Source: Prorocentrum cordatum
Taxonomy: Eukaryota > Sar > Dinophyceae > Prorocentrales > Prorocentraceae
Direction of reading: 5' to 3'
NCBI GenBank assembly: GCA_963575745.1
Contig: CAUYUJ010017896.1
Location: 124,243-188,242, forward strand
Length of the DNA stretch: 64,000 nt
Positions 1 to 9,480 of the stretch are shown here, one piece after another. Both the position numbers and the translations under genes were made by a program. The notes below the pieces were generated by a model, which made no database searches, was not told the origin of the DNA, and saw only the letters and a list, made by a program, of their open reading frames with translations. How positions within the stretch are numbered: position 1 is the stretch's first letter; each line of letters begins with the position of its first letter.

Positions 1-879
1 GCTTTTGGCCCTCTGGGCTTACCCAGAGGCATGAGATTGATTCACGCTGGGCAAGTAAAAGATACACACACTGTGTTACAAGATGTCACGGATTTTCCTG
101 CACAGCTTACCTTTTTCGATAGCCAGAATGCCGTTGGACTGATGCATCTGGCGCCGATTTTTGGTGTCGTCGGATTCTGCATCGAGATGCTGGCCCTGGA
201 TGCTATGCACATTATCGACCTAGGGGTTTCGCAGTTCCTAGTCGCCGCCGTCCTCATGCATCTCCTCCAGGCGAACTTCGCCAAAAGCACGGCCAGCACT
301 GCTCTCCTCAGGTCTCGGCAGAATATGCTGTTCCTCCGTAGGAGGATACGGAGCTATTATATACAGCGCAGGCAGCTCTTCGCGCGGGGGACCAAGTCGC
401 AAATCCAGCGGCTGACCTTGAAAATGCTCGGGCCAGCTGACAACCCGCGATTGCACGCGAAGGCTGCGGAGACACGTGGGCTCATCCCCTTGCTCGTGGA
501 TTTGTGCACGGAACACGCTGAGCACTTCCAGGACGGCCCCGCTGTGTTCTTGCCATTCGCAGCTCGTGCAATGAATGAGTTTCACAAGATCGTGTGCGGA
601 GGCGCCGTAGAATTGACGGCTGCCCAGCAGCGCAGCATGGAGTCTCATATGCTCGCGTTCCTCCATTATTGGAAAGGCTACCAAGGGCACGAAGTTTTCA
701 AGTTTCACACGTGCGTGCATTTAATAAAACGTTCCCGCGCGCAAGGGAACCCACGGCACTACTGGACATACGCCGACGAAGATGAAAACAGAGCTATGGC
801 TCTGATTGCACGTTCTTTGCATCACGGGTCGAATTTCTATTTCGCCTTCCTTGAGCGGGCGCTTGCTGATATCTGTTGA
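1..879 (+). CDS. Transposase-like protein, C-terminal part (truncated by window edge)
   Basis: The frame is open from base 1 with no stop before the ATG at 31, so the gene probably starts upstream; it ends at TGA 877-879. Counting from ATG 31, residues 55-70 read ALDAMHIIDLGVSQFL, a (D/H)xMHxxDLGV motif of the kind seen in TNP2/CACTA-like transposase relatives and in large dinoflagellate families of unknown proteins. The C-terminus carries a conserved-looking block, HYWTYADEDENRAMAL (residues about 243-258), after a histidine-rich helix (FKFHTCVHLIK). Third positions are mixed but the frame is uninterrupted for 292 codons, far longer than chance here. A TIR element (F10) begins 13 bp after the stop. 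Assignment to a transposase lineage is inference from the motif; coding status is more certain than function. Confidence 0.55.
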   Translation, partial: AFGPLGLPRGMRLIHAGQVKDTHTVLQDVTDFPAQLTFFDSQNAVGLMHLAPIFGVVGFCIEMLALDAMHIIDLGVSQFLVAAVLMHLLQANFAKSTASTALLRSRQNMLFLRRRIRSYYIQRRQLFARGTKSQIQRLTLKMLGPADNPRLHAKAAETRGLIPLLVDLCTEHAEHFQDGPAVFLPFAARAMNEFHKIVCGGAVELTAAQQRSMESHMLAFLHYWKGYQGHEVFKFHTCVHLIKRSRAQGNPRHYWTYADEDENRAMALIARSLHHGSNFYFAFLERALADIC

Positions 880-891
880 ACGCGTCCTTGG

Positions 892-1029
892 CATCGCTCG
901 GCGTGTGCATTTTTCCTTCGGCGACGACCAGCGAGGAGCATCATGGATCATTTGGCAAAAAAACAAAAAACAAAAAAAAAAACACGCACGAAACCGAAAA
1001 AGGCACAGGGAATGGACGCCCGAGCGATG
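892..1029. mobile_element. TIR element family F10, copy 1
   Basis: Left end GCATCGCTCGGCGTGTGCAT and right end ATGGACGCCCGAGCGATG are inverted copies of one another. The same pair of ends, with similar interior text (CGAGGA.CAT, then CCGAAAAA), recurs at 23287-23397. No coding capacity. It lies just after the stop of the transposase-like gene. Confidence 0.6.
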
Positions 1030-1850
1030 GCCAGCTTCACGCTCGCTTGTTTCACGCACCCGTTTCACACACACACACACACGAACCCTTGTCGACTCGC
1101 GCGCGTGCGCGTTGCTGGCGTCGCTGCAAAATGGCACGCTGCGCTCGCGGAGGCGGAGGGGGGATCCCTCTCTGGAGGCGGGGGAGCGACGGAGGAGTAA
1201 TATCAGTTCGCTTCTGTTCTTGCTCGTTTTCGTTCGTTTCATTCGTTAGACGGAGGCGGCGGGGGATAAGTGCAGCGGAGGACCTCCCCAACCCACCCGC
1301 CCCAAACCCAGGAGGAGGAGGAAAAGGAGGAGTAACAGGAAGAAGGGTGACAAAGCTCTCGGGCATGGCGCCCCGCCCCAAGGCAAAGAGGCGTTTGTTT
1401 GATCGGTCTCAATCTCGGCGGCGGCGGAGGTAATCCCGTTCTTCGTGTTTGTTCGCTCCCACTTTATCGCTCCAGGATGAGAATGGTATGTTGCGATGAT
1501 TGGCATGTTGCGGCGCAGTGTTCCTGTGCACCCACGTGCCCCTGTGCCCCTGTGCTCCCACGTGGGAGGACGGGAGGAAGGATGGAGGCGGGGAGGGAGG
1601 GAAGGAACAGGGGATGGGAGAGAGGGGCTCCTCCGAGGCTTCGCCTCCGGAAACTTCAAGGATGACAATGGTATACGTTGCGGTGCCGTGTCCCTGTGAT
1701 CCCACGCTCCACCGCGCACATGTCCCCGCGCTCCCACGTGGGAAGACGAGAGGGGGGAGGGAGGGAGGGAGGGAGGGAGGGAGGGAGGGGGTGAGGAGGG
1801 GAAGGGAGGGAGGGATGGAGGGAGGAAGAGGGGAGACACATTTGCCATGA
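1030..1850. repeat. Low-complexity stretch with a two-copy direct repeat
   Basis: 1030-1470 holds short CA and purine-rich runs with no gene I can support. From about 1480 to 1850 a block of about 185 bp occurs twice in tandem, each copy starting near GGATGA(G/C)AATGGTAT, passing through CTCCCACGTGGGA and ending in a GGGA-rich run. The CACGTGGGA core is shared by both copies (1557 and 1733 area). Confidence 0.5.
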
Positions 1851-1985
1851 TGATTTTCGGCGCAGCCCCCCGATCATCCAAGCTGGGGGATACTGCCGCG
1901 GGCGCCGCGGCCCTCGGCCCGATGGGTGTTCCTTCGATGACAAGTACATGATCCCTCGTGTTGTGCATCATCGGCAGGCTTCCCT
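1846..1985 (-). CDS. Candidate exon, unknown protein
   Basis: On the minus strand an open frame reads through LPMMHNTRDHVLVIEGTPIG and continues to APKIIMANVS. Composition is balanced and protein-like, unlike the simple-repeat frames around it, and third positions are mostly G/C. It ends in the GGGA-rich repeat on the low-coordinate side and in a TCC tract on the other, so true exon borders are unknown. It could belong with the minus-strand candidate at 2080-2263. No family recognised. Confidence 0.35.
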
Positions 1986-2079
1986 GGCAAGGCTACCCAT
2001 CTTCCTCCTCGCCCCTCCTCCTCCCTGCTCCGCCCTCCCTCCCTTATCCTTTCTCCTCCTCCTCCTCCTCCTTGGAACT

Positions 2080-2263
2080 CGGGCCGACGGGTTCCGCCAG
2101 GCAGGTGAGGTTGGACTTGGCCCAGCCAGTCCACCTCGACAGTCGCCCCGACCCTCGAGGGATCCCCCTCTAGAGGGGGAGGGTCGGGGCCACTATCGGA
2201 GTCGAGTAGGGGCAAGGGTTTACCGTGGGCAGCGTGCCTGAGATCTCGAGGGTCAGAGTGCAT
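2080..2263 (-). CDS. Candidate exon, unknown protein
   Basis: A minus-strand frame contains GATVEVDWLGQVQPHLPGG preceded by KPLPLLDSDSGPDPPPLEG. It is flanked by pyrimidine-rich tracts that look intronic (2264-2420 and 1990-2080). The inverted stretch GATCCCCCTCTAGAGGGGGA (2160 area) is palindromic. A plus-strand reading of the same bases is shorter and less balanced. Function unknown. Confidence 0.3.
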
Positions 2264-2688
2264 CGAACCAGAAGTGGCACCTCCTTGTCCTCCTCCCTCC
2301 TCCTCCTCCCCGACTCTCCTCCTACCTCTCCTCCCTCCTCCTCGCCCTCGTCCTCCTGCTTATCCCCCCCTCCCTCCTCCCAACCTTCCCGCTTGACGGG
2401 GCTCTTCCCCCCCCTGAGCCTCCGATAGTGTTTCGGCCATGCCGCCTGACCCCGCCGAGGCTGGTCAAGGAGGCGAGGTGCCGCTCGAAGCTCACCATCT
2501 AAGCCGCGCGCGCCCTCTCGCTCCACACACACACCACACACACACGCACGCACGCGCGAACGCACGCACACACGCACGCACATACTCACACTCACACTCA
2601 CACTCACACTCACACTCACACTCACACTCACACTCACACTCACACTCACACTCACACTCACACTCACACTCACACACACACACACGCA

Positions 2689-2720
<32 letters not shown>

Positions 2721-2724
2721 CACA

Positions 2725-2774
<50 letters not shown>

Positions 2775-2945
2775 ATCCATCTCTGGCCCCGCGCGACCGC
2801 GGGCATCTTGCAGGAGCGCGCTGGCGGCGCGCCTTAGGTTCAGTCGCCACCTCCCCCCCTTTTTTTTGATTGTGCAGGAGGAAGTGGAGGAGGACAACCA
2901 GAGGAGGAGGAGGAGGAGGAGGAGGAGGAGGAGGAGGAGGAGGAG
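2264..2945. repeat. TCC tract, (CACTCA)n/(CACG)n/(CA)n block and GGA tract
   Basis: 2264-2420 is TCC-rich. 2520-2775 is a compound array: CA/CACG, then about 90 bp of CACTCA units, then CACG and CA again. 2893-2945 is a pure GGA run. Long frames here encode only His/Thr/Ser or Cys/Val repeats and are not genes. A short unique spacer (about 2430-2515) has no feature I can support. Confidence 0.85.
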
Positions 2946-3023
2946 AGGGCACACCACCGACATTGTTCCCATCTCCAGTCGCACGCTGGCACGCCGATCG
3001 GCGCAGGCCACGCTGTAGTTCTG

Positions 3024-3228
3024 GACGCCCGAAATGGGTACCGAAAGAATGGGTACACTGCCCAACAGCAGTTCCTGTTCATTTTGAACAGGCCTCGCTG
3101 TCCACGCCGCCGCGGCCTGTGTCCATTCGAGACAGGAGGCCGCCTGCCCAACGGCGGCCGCTGTTGGTTTGGGAGAACATTTGTTGTTGGGCATCGTACC
3201 CATTTTTTCGGTACCCATGTCGGGCGTC
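3024..3228. mobile_element. TIR element family F3, copy 1
   Basis: Starts GACGCCCGAAATGGGTACCG and ends with its inverted copy CGGTACCCATGTCGGGCGTC. The terminal repeats extend about 45 bp inward (to GCCCAACAGCAG and its partner CTGTTGG...GTTGGGCA). An inner palindrome lies around GGCCTGTGTCC...GACAGGAGGCC. The interior is shared with 10336-10539 at what looks like more than 80 percent identity. Non-coding. Confidence 0.75.
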
Positions 3229-3590
3229 GGGTCCAAAGTAGTGGCCCACCGCTCGCTGCCGATTGCCTGGACTTGGCTGTTCTTGCTCTCTCCCGCCCCC
3301 CTCCTTGGATTTTTCGAAGCAGCATCGCCCGAGTTCAGGGAACCGCCCTCCGTGATCGGTCGTGGCCGCATCGAGCACGTATGATCCCCTTCTCCTTTCC
3401 CACCCCCACCCTTTGCCCACGGCATGTGGACGTGCCTGCGGCATGTGGACGTGCCTGTGGAGACGCGGTGCGCCGCTCGTTTCCGCCACGCGCATTGGAA
3501 ACAGAGGCGGGTAGAGGCGGGTGGGTGCGTGGCTGAAGTGAACATTTGCGGTGATGAATATGTTTGTTGCGTTGTTGATGTTGATGTTGC

Positions 3591-3622
<32 letters not shown>

Positions 3623-3790
3623 CTGTTGTTGTTGTTGTTGTTGTTGCTGTTTGCTGTCGTAGTCGGCCCTCCCCGCGACCCACCTGCGACCCACCCCGCG
3701 GCCCATCCGCGACCACTCGCGACCCACCCGCGGCCCGCTTGCGACCCACCCGCGACTCGCCCGCGACCCACCCCGCGATTGAGACGTTGG
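3229..3790. repeat. Unique spacer, (GTT)n tract and CGCGACCCACC minisatellite
   Basis: 3229-3420 shows nothing recognisable. 3420-3461 has a tandem duplication of about 21 bp (GGCATGTGGACGTGCCTG twice). 3549-3656 is a degenerate GTT array. 3665-3780 is an 11-bp degenerate minisatellite (CGCGACCCACC). Confidence 0.7.
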
Positions 3791-4414
3791 CGCCTGCGGC
3801 AGGCTTCTCGAATCTCGCGGACTGCCGACGCCCCCACCGCCCCCTCACGCATGTCCGCATCTGCGGGGTGGTATCGCATGCTCGAGGAATATGGCGCACA
3901 CTTCGATGAGAAACGTGTTCCTCATCCCTCCCTCCACTTTTCGTTCAATTGCTTGCACGTCGAGCTGGCCGCTGCGAACGCAGATGGGCCGCTCGCGCCG
4001 CGAGTGCGAGTCATCTCGCCTATCCCCCCCCGCCCCCCCTCTCACGTTCGATCGGTGTCCGCCTTGAGGCAGAGATCGTCGCGGGGCTGCTGGGGCGCGA
4101 GCGAACGCGTGGCAGAGCCGCAAACTCGTGGAGAAAATGACATTACGTTCCCCATCGAGCAGGGCGCGCGCTGCGTTGTGCGTGTCCGCGGTGGGGACGC
4201 AGACACGAGATCGATCAATGGCACGCCCATCCATCCCTTATCCTCCTCGATCCCCTTCCTCCTCCTCCTCGGGGCTTCGTTGGTCCAGGCCAAAGGAGCA
4301 TGTTGCAACAGCGCTGCCCGCGTGCGCGTGGCTACACGCTCGGGGATCGTGCTGGGTTTGAGACCCAAACTTGCACGAGAAAATGCGCCCGCGGGCGCGT
4401 CGGGGTCGTCATAG
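3786..4414 (+). CDS. Candidate coding segment, unknown protein
   Basis: One plus-strand frame stays open through two balanced, protein-like stretches: GWYRMLEEYGAHFDEKRVP followed by FNCLHVELAAANADG (about 3860-4000), and GENDITFPIEQGARCVVRV (about 4130-4190). It ends at a stop at 4412-4414 just before a CT microsatellite. The left limit is set only by the minisatellite and is not a real start. The middle (about 4020-4080, CCCCCC-rich) could be a short intron. No domain recognised. It may be joined in the transcript to the next candidate at 4530-4700. Confidence 0.4.
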
Positions 4415-4435
4415 ATCATTCGGGCTCGTCTCCAT

Positions 4436-4441
<6 letters not shown>

Positions 4442-4514
<73 letters not shown>

Positions 4515-4515
4515 T
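4442..4515. repeat. (CT)n microsatellite
   Basis: About 37 uninterrupted CT units between two coding-like stretches. Confidence 0.95.
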
Positions 4516-4529
4516 TAGCGGTTTCTTGG

Positions 4530-4700
4530 CGCCAGGACCATCAACAAGTACGTTGTGTCCCAGCGCTGCAATGAGCTGGTTTCCAGCGTTTCCCGTTTGC
4601 ACTACACGTGGGCGCATCACCGTGCCGCGTATTTGTGCCGAAATATGTTATACAGGCGCTTGCGCTGCCTCCAGGAGCCACTCGACCGACGACAATCATC
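4530..4700 (+). CDS. Candidate exon, unknown protein
   Basis: Plus-strand frame with TINKYVVSQRCNELVSSVSR and then HHRAAYLCRNMLYRRLRCLQ. It begins after the CT repeat and ends at a CTC microsatellite (4704-4757). The minus strand of the same bases also has a plausible short frame (NQLIAALGHNVLVDG), so the strand is not certain. No family recognised. Confidence 0.3.
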
Positions 4701-4703
4701 TTC

Positions 4704-5325
4704 ATCGATCCTCCTCCTCCTCCTCCTCCTCCTCCTCCTCCCCCTCCTCCTCCTCATCGATCCTGTGATCACTTGGCGCCCCAGACCCTCCGCGGTGTGA
4801 GAGTTTATCACGACGGGTGTTTTTTCCTAAATGTTCGGCCTCGGGGGGCCCTTCTCGGACCTCGGGTGGTTCAGACCTCTGGGGGTCGACGTCGCGAAAA
4901 AAATCACAACGTCGGGGATTTGGGTCGTCGCAATTTAGTCACGGGAGCGACGGCTGCCATGCGGGTCTGTGGCAAGGTATACTCCATGGACACCCGCAGA
5001 CCGTACTGCGTTCGCGCGCGCTTCAGTTGGAGATGAAATATGCGCTGGTGCTCCCCTCTCCCTACTCCCTCCTCCCTCCCTTCTCCGCCCTCCTCCGTTG
5101 CAATCTTGGGTCAAAATTCGTTGGTGGCTCAAGTTGTTATTTGGTAGCGGAGCTCGCCTGTCCATGGCGCAACAACGGCATGCGCTTCGACATTCTGGAA
5201 CGCGCATTGCGCGCCAAAACACCCGACAGCGCCTTGCGCGCCCAAAAACCCGTCAGCGCCTTGCGCGCTTATGAACCCGACAGCGCCTTGCGCGCCTAAA
5301 AACCAAAAAACAAAACATCGCAAGT

Positions 5326-5360
<35 letters not shown>
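4704..5360. repeat. CTC tract, unassigned spacer, 30-bp minisatellite and poly-T
   Basis: 4704-4757 is a CTC array. 4760-5195 is unique sequence in which I see no convincing gene. 5198-5305 carries four tandem units of about 30 bp built on CCCGACAGCGCCTTGCGCGC. 5328-5360 is a T run. Confidence 0.7.
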
Positions 5361-5509
5361 CAATGCGTCTCGGGAAAAAACAATGCAAGAACCGCCGTTT
5401 TGTAAAAAACAAAACCGAGGAATGTCAGGGTAAATATATATAGATCGGTCTCTCTCTCTCTTTATATATATGTGTGTATATGTGAAAGAGCGTGTTCTAC
5501 CGCTGCTGG

Positions 5510-6300
5510 CGGAAAACCGGGGGGGGTTACTACCGGTTCGAACCCCCCTCCCCCCCTCCGGAAAACCGGGGGGGGTCACTACCGGTTCGGACCCCTCCCC
5601 CCCCCCCAGTTCATCATGAAAAGAAGAGGGGGGGTCCGGTTCGAACCCCCCCCCCCCTTCGAACTGGAAAACCGGGGGGGGGTCACTACCAGTTCGGACA
5701 GTGGTGGGGACGGTGGTGGTGGGGACAGTGGTGTGGGGATAGTGGGGATGTGGTGGAAACAGTAGGACAGTGGAGGGTACAGTGGTGGGGACAGTGGTGA
5801 AGGCGGTGGCGAGGACGGCGGTGGGACAATGGGACAGAGGTACAGTGGGGACAGTGGTAGGGACAGTGGGGACAGTGGTGGGAACAGTGGGACAGCTCAG
5901 TGGGACAGCGGAGGAGGAGTCAGTGGGACAGTGGGGACAGTGGGGATAGTCGGGCAGTAGTTGGGGCCGTGGAGAAAGTTGGGAGAGTGGAGCCGTGGTG
6001 GGAACAGTGGTGGGGACAGTGGGGACAGTGCGACAGTGGTGGTGGCACTGGTGGGGACAGTAGGGGCGGTGGTGGAACCAGTGGGGACAGTGGTGGTGAG
6101 GACAGTGGTGCTGGGAACAACAGTGGGGGATGTGGTGAGGACGGTGGTAGGGACCGGGAGTCGTTTGCTGGCGGTGAGAGAGGGGGGGTGGGGAGGGGTT
6201 CGAACCGGTAGTGACCCCCCTCTGGTTTTCGAGGGGGGGGGTTCGAACCGGTAGTGACCCCCCCCCGGTTTTCGAGGGGGAGGGGGGGGAGGGAGGGGTT
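5510..6300. repeat. GGGACAGTGGT minisatellite bracketed by inverted repeats
   Basis: Three copies of a unit containing GTCACTACCGGTTCGAACCC lie at 5517-5700. At least two inverted copies (GGGTTCGAACCGGTAGTGAC) lie at about 6196-6290. Between them (5697-6150) is a GT/GGGACAGTGG minisatellite of about 450 bp. The symmetric arrangement looks like one foldback unit whose centre has been expanded. Confidence 0.7.
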
Positions 6301-6429
6301 AGGGGAGGAAGGGGGTTTTGCCGGGGAGGGGGGGGGGTCCAGCAGGGGGAGGGGGAGAATTTTCGGAGGGGGGGGGGGGGGGGGGGGGGGGGAGGGGGCA
6401 ATTTTCCACAGTAAAGCGGCGGTGGATCA

Positions 6430-6470
<41 letters not shown>

Positions 6471-6611
6471 CTATATATTTATATATTTATATATATATAT
6501 ATATATAGATAGATATATAGATATATCGATATATTCATCTATTTGTAGACATATATCTCTATATGTAGACATCAATATATATATATATATATATATATAT
6601 TATCATACGCA
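6301..6611. repeat. G-run, (CT)n and (TA)n tracts
   Basis: A near-pure G run at 6362-6395, (CT)n at 6431-6466, and TA/TATAGA-rich DNA at 6466-6605. No coding sequence. Confidence 0.9.
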
Positions 6612-6697
6612 CCTCTCCGAGGGAGTAGAGCTCAGAGGCGATTAATGCGCACGCGTCCGCGATTTTTCTGGGCGTTTCGCTCGGGACATCCTCGAAA
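6612..6697 (-). CDS. Candidate exon with GT donor, unknown protein
   Basis: Minus-strand frame [16 protein letters not shown] then [13 protein letters not shown]. On that strand it ends at GGAGAG|GTGCGTATGA, a good GT donor, followed by TA-rich intron-like DNA. A possible acceptor, GATTTTCAG, precedes it. This is the only GT donor among the better-supported exons. The stretch just upstream on the minus strand (6715-6765) is repeated at about 48405-48455 (CAGGGTCCAAAAACACATGG). Confidence 0.4.
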
Positions 6698-7233
6698 TTC
6701 TGAAAATCGGTGGCACCCCTCACGCAGATCGTGACGTCAGGGTCCAAAAACACATGGGAAATTCAACATTTTAACATAAAACCTTCAAAACACATGGTAA
6801 TTTCAATAATTGTGACCCCGATTCTCAGTGAATGGCGGTTTCGCTTGAAAAATCCTTCCAAAATCGAGCCCCAGACCCCGCCTCGGAGCCTCCTGGGGGC
6901 CTCCTGGAACCTCCTGGGGCCTCCTGGGCCTTCTGAACCTTCTGGCACCCCAGACCCCGCCTCGGAGCCTCCTGGGGGTGTCCTGAAACCTCCTGGGGCC
7001 TCCTGGGGCCTCCTGCGGCCTCCTGGAGCCTCTTGGGGCCTCCTGAAGCCTCCTGGGGTCTCCTGGGGCCTCCTGAGGCCGCCTGGGGCCTCCTGGGGCC
7101 TCCTGGGGCTTCAGAACTACATGCACACAGAGACACAAATCACGCCCAACACATCACACGCTAGACAAACATAACACACACACACAACACCTACAACACA
7201 CAAAAAGCACGCACCACACGAAGCATACATCAC

Positions 7234-7281
<48 letters not shown>

Positions 7282-7340
7282 ACACTCACAATCCTGGGGC
7301 CTCCTGGAGCCTCTTCTGGTATCCAAGTCGGGCCTCCTAA
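6698..7340. repeat. GCCTCCTGGGGC minisatellite and CA repeat
   Basis: 6698-6860 is unique. 6865-7115 is a degenerate array of about 12-bp units (GCCTCCTGGGGC), one of several such tracts in the window. 7160-7280 is CA-rich ending in a pure CA run. Confidence 0.85.
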
Positions 7341-7349
7341 GGCTTCCTG

Positions 7350-7480
7350 GGGGCCCTGGTACACACATCGCAAGGTGTGGCAACCCCACTTGCGTTCGAG
7401 TGCGACTTCGATGTTGCATTTCACTCCTGCTTCAAACGCCCCTTCAGTTTTTTGTCTGAGCCTGGGCACACACGTGCCAC
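7350..7480 (-). CDS. Candidate exon, unknown protein
   Basis: Minus-strand frame RQKTEGAFEAGVKCNIEVAL followed by ERKWGCHTLRCVYQG, balanced in composition. It runs into the GCCTCCTGGGG repeat on the low-coordinate side. Together with 6612-6697 it may be part of one minus-strand gene. No family recognised. Confidence 0.35.
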
Positions 7481-7489
7481 GTGCCACGT

Positions 7490-7657
7490 GCCACTATGTA
7501 TCTATTTGTATACATAGATATCTCTATCTGTAGACATATATATATATATATATATATATACATACATCCCTATCGATAGATCGATCTATGTATCTATTTG
7601 TATACATAGATATCTCTATCTGTAGACAATTATATATATACACATACATACATACAC
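7490..7657. repeat. TA-rich tract with a direct repe at of about 45 bp
   Basis: The stretch containing TATGTATCTATTTGTATACA and ATAGATATCTCTATCTGTAG occurs twice (about 7496-7540 and 7585-7626), each time followed by TA repeats. It forms the left flank of the DUF229-like gene. Confidence 0.8.
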
Positions 7658-8730
7658 ATCGCCGCCCTGAGGGACGCGCGGCACACGGGGCACCTTCTGC
7701 CCACGGCCGCTCCTGCGCCGCAGCCGGCCCTCCCGCTGCCCGAGCGCCGCGGCTGCGACGACGCCGGCCTGCCGCCGGAGCGCTGCTTCTGCTCGGGCGG
7801 CGAGGCCCCGCCGTGGCGCGCGCTCGCGGGCGGCGCGGCGGAGGCCGCCCGCCTGGCCGAGGAGCTCCTCGCCCACGTCAACCAGCGCGCGAGGCCGAAG
7901 TCGGGCACGTCCGTCTACAGGAGGAGAATGCAGAAATCGGTCAGAGCATGGGCTGGGGACGATTCTTCGATGGTTCCTTGGCGGTTGTGTGTTGAGCGTT
8001 TTTGTTGGGGGGGGGCTGTGTCTATGTCTCGCTCAAAATCCGCCTGTAGGAGGGCATTCCCGACCTCACGCGAGGCACACCCTGGTCGGCGGGGAGATCG
8101 ACCTCCGCGCCTGCGAGCTGCAGGCGCTGCTGGCGCTGGAGGCGTCGCGCGAGCGCGCCGACGGGAGCGTCGCGGAGATCGTGATCACCACCTCTGATGG
8201 GCAAATCTTCCGCCACCGCTACCATAGTCATCGAGGACGGGGGAGAAGGGAGGAGGAGGAGGAGGAGGAGGAGGAGGAGGAGGAGGAGGAGGAGGAGGTC
8301 CTTTTCCTCTCTCCTCCTCCTCCTCCTCCTCCTTCTCCACCTCCTGCTCCTGTTCCTGCTCCTCCTCCTCCTCCTCCTCCTGCTCCTCCTCCTGCTCCTC
8401 TCCCTCCTACTCCTCCTCCCTCCTCCTCCTCCTCTCCTCCTCCTCTCCTCCTCCTCCTCCTCCTCCTCCTCCTCCTCCTGCTCCTCCCTCTCCTGAACAT
8501 CTGGCAGCGCTGGCGGGACATGGGCCCCTCGACCTCCCCCCTGGGCCTCGTCTGGAAGGGCGTGGCGCGGCCGCCGCAGCACGGGGCCGCCTGCGAGGCC
8601 CGCGGCGAGGCCCGCGGGTGCCCCGCCGGCCGCCTGCGTGTGGCCAGCGCGGAGCAGATCACGCGGCCCCTCTCGGGGGGGGGGAAATAACACACACCAA
8701 CTTACACACACACAAGCACAAGCACAAGCA

Positions 8731-8776
<46 letters not shown>

Positions 8777-9480
8777 CACACAAGCACAAGCACAAGCACA
8801 AGCACAAGCACAAGCACAAGCACAAGCACAAGCACAAGCACACACACACACAGACACAATGAATCGTCGACGCCCAGGAAAAGAAAATCGCCGACGCCCA
8901 GGAAAAGAAGGGAAAGCATTGCAAGATCTGGGAAGTGGGAACAAGCAGACGCGAGGAATCGTCGACCCCCCAGGGAAAGGTGGGAAGAGATGGGAAGATC
9001 TGGGAAGGGGGGGGGAGCAAGAACACACAGAGAGACGCAAGGAGTCGTCGCCCCCAGGGAAACGATTGTAAAAAACATAGGAAGATCTGGGAAGTGGGAG
9101 GGGGAAACACACACAGACGCAAGGAATCCTCGAAGCCCAGGAAAAGATGGGAAAACCTGGGAGCGTATGGGAAGCGGGAGGTGGACAAAAAAACCAGACA
9201 CAAGGAATCGTCGATGCCCAGGAACATATGGGAAAATAAAGCAAGGGGGAAGACGAAAGCCCAGAAAACATGGGAAACAAAAACATGTCGAAGAGTCCTG
9301 GGATTCGTGTGCCTCTTTCTTTGTGTGTGTCCCTGGGCCCCCATGAGGTACTTCCCCCACGAGGGGTGCACGCCGGCCGGCGTGGACCCCAAGTTCTGTG
9401 CCTGCAACGCGCGCGTGAAGCACAGGCTCGCTCCGGCGGACCGCTTCTGGCTGGCGTGGCCGCGCACGGACGATGCCCCG
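7658..9480 (+). CDS. DUF229/sulfatase-like protein, C-terminal exons (partial)
   Basis: Four exons are inferred: 7658-7893, 8075 to about 8235, about 8493-8665, and 9348 to about 9480. Exon 1 reads LPERRGCDDAGLPPERCFCS, then a helix GGAAEAARLAEELLAHVNQR. This matches the DUF229 pattern RxCxxAxIPxxxCxC near the end of the sulfatase-like domain. Exon 2 continues RHTLVGGEIDLRACELQALL and EIVITTSDGQ. Exon 3 ends ASAEQIT(R). Exon 4 has YFPHEGCTPAGVDPKFCACN, a second Cys-Pro-Gly-Val...CxC motif also seen at DUF229 C-termini. Third positions are mostly G/C. Intron 1 (7894-8074) is an F1 element with GC-AG ends; removing it keeps the frame. Intron 3 (8666-9347) is also GC-AG and in frame (CG|G). Intron 2 is full of GGA/TCC; its ends are unresolved. 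The catalytic N-terminal region is not in view and no in-frame stop is placed. DUF229 assignment is from memory of the family pattern. Confidence 0.6.
7896..8068. mobile_element. Introner-like TIR element F1, copy 1
   Basis: 173 bp. Begins CGAAGTCGGGCACGTCC and ends inverted with ATTCCCGACCTCA. TIRs extend through TCTACAGGAGGA and its partner CGCCTGTAGGAGG. It is flanked by a perfect 8-bp duplication, CGCGAGGC, at 7888-7895 and 8069-8076. The predicted intron (7894-8074, GC...AG) contains the whole element plus one duplication copy, so splicing restores the pre-insertion coding sequence. Confidence 0.8.
8236..8492. repeat. Back-to-back GGA and TCC arrays (hairpin-prone)
   Basis: GGA units (about 8240-8298) switch directly to TCC units (8310-8480), so the two halves are complementary. 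This is intron 2 of the DUF229-like gene. The Glu, Pro and Leu runs encoded here are not real protein. Confidence 0.9.
8697..9345. mobile_element. Dispersed element F9, copy 1, internally expanded, with CA array
   Basis: 8697-8860 is CA and CACAAG repeats. From about 8845 the family motif ACACAGACACAATGAATCG begins. The block GAATCGTCGACGCCCAGGAA with GGGAAGATCTGGGAAG then recurs about six times in degenerate tandem to about 9290. The element ends with the family's 3' motif TTTGTGTGTGTCCCTGGGCC (9320-9340). It fills intron 3 of the DUF229-like gene. Other copies have only one internal unit. Confidence 0.7.
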
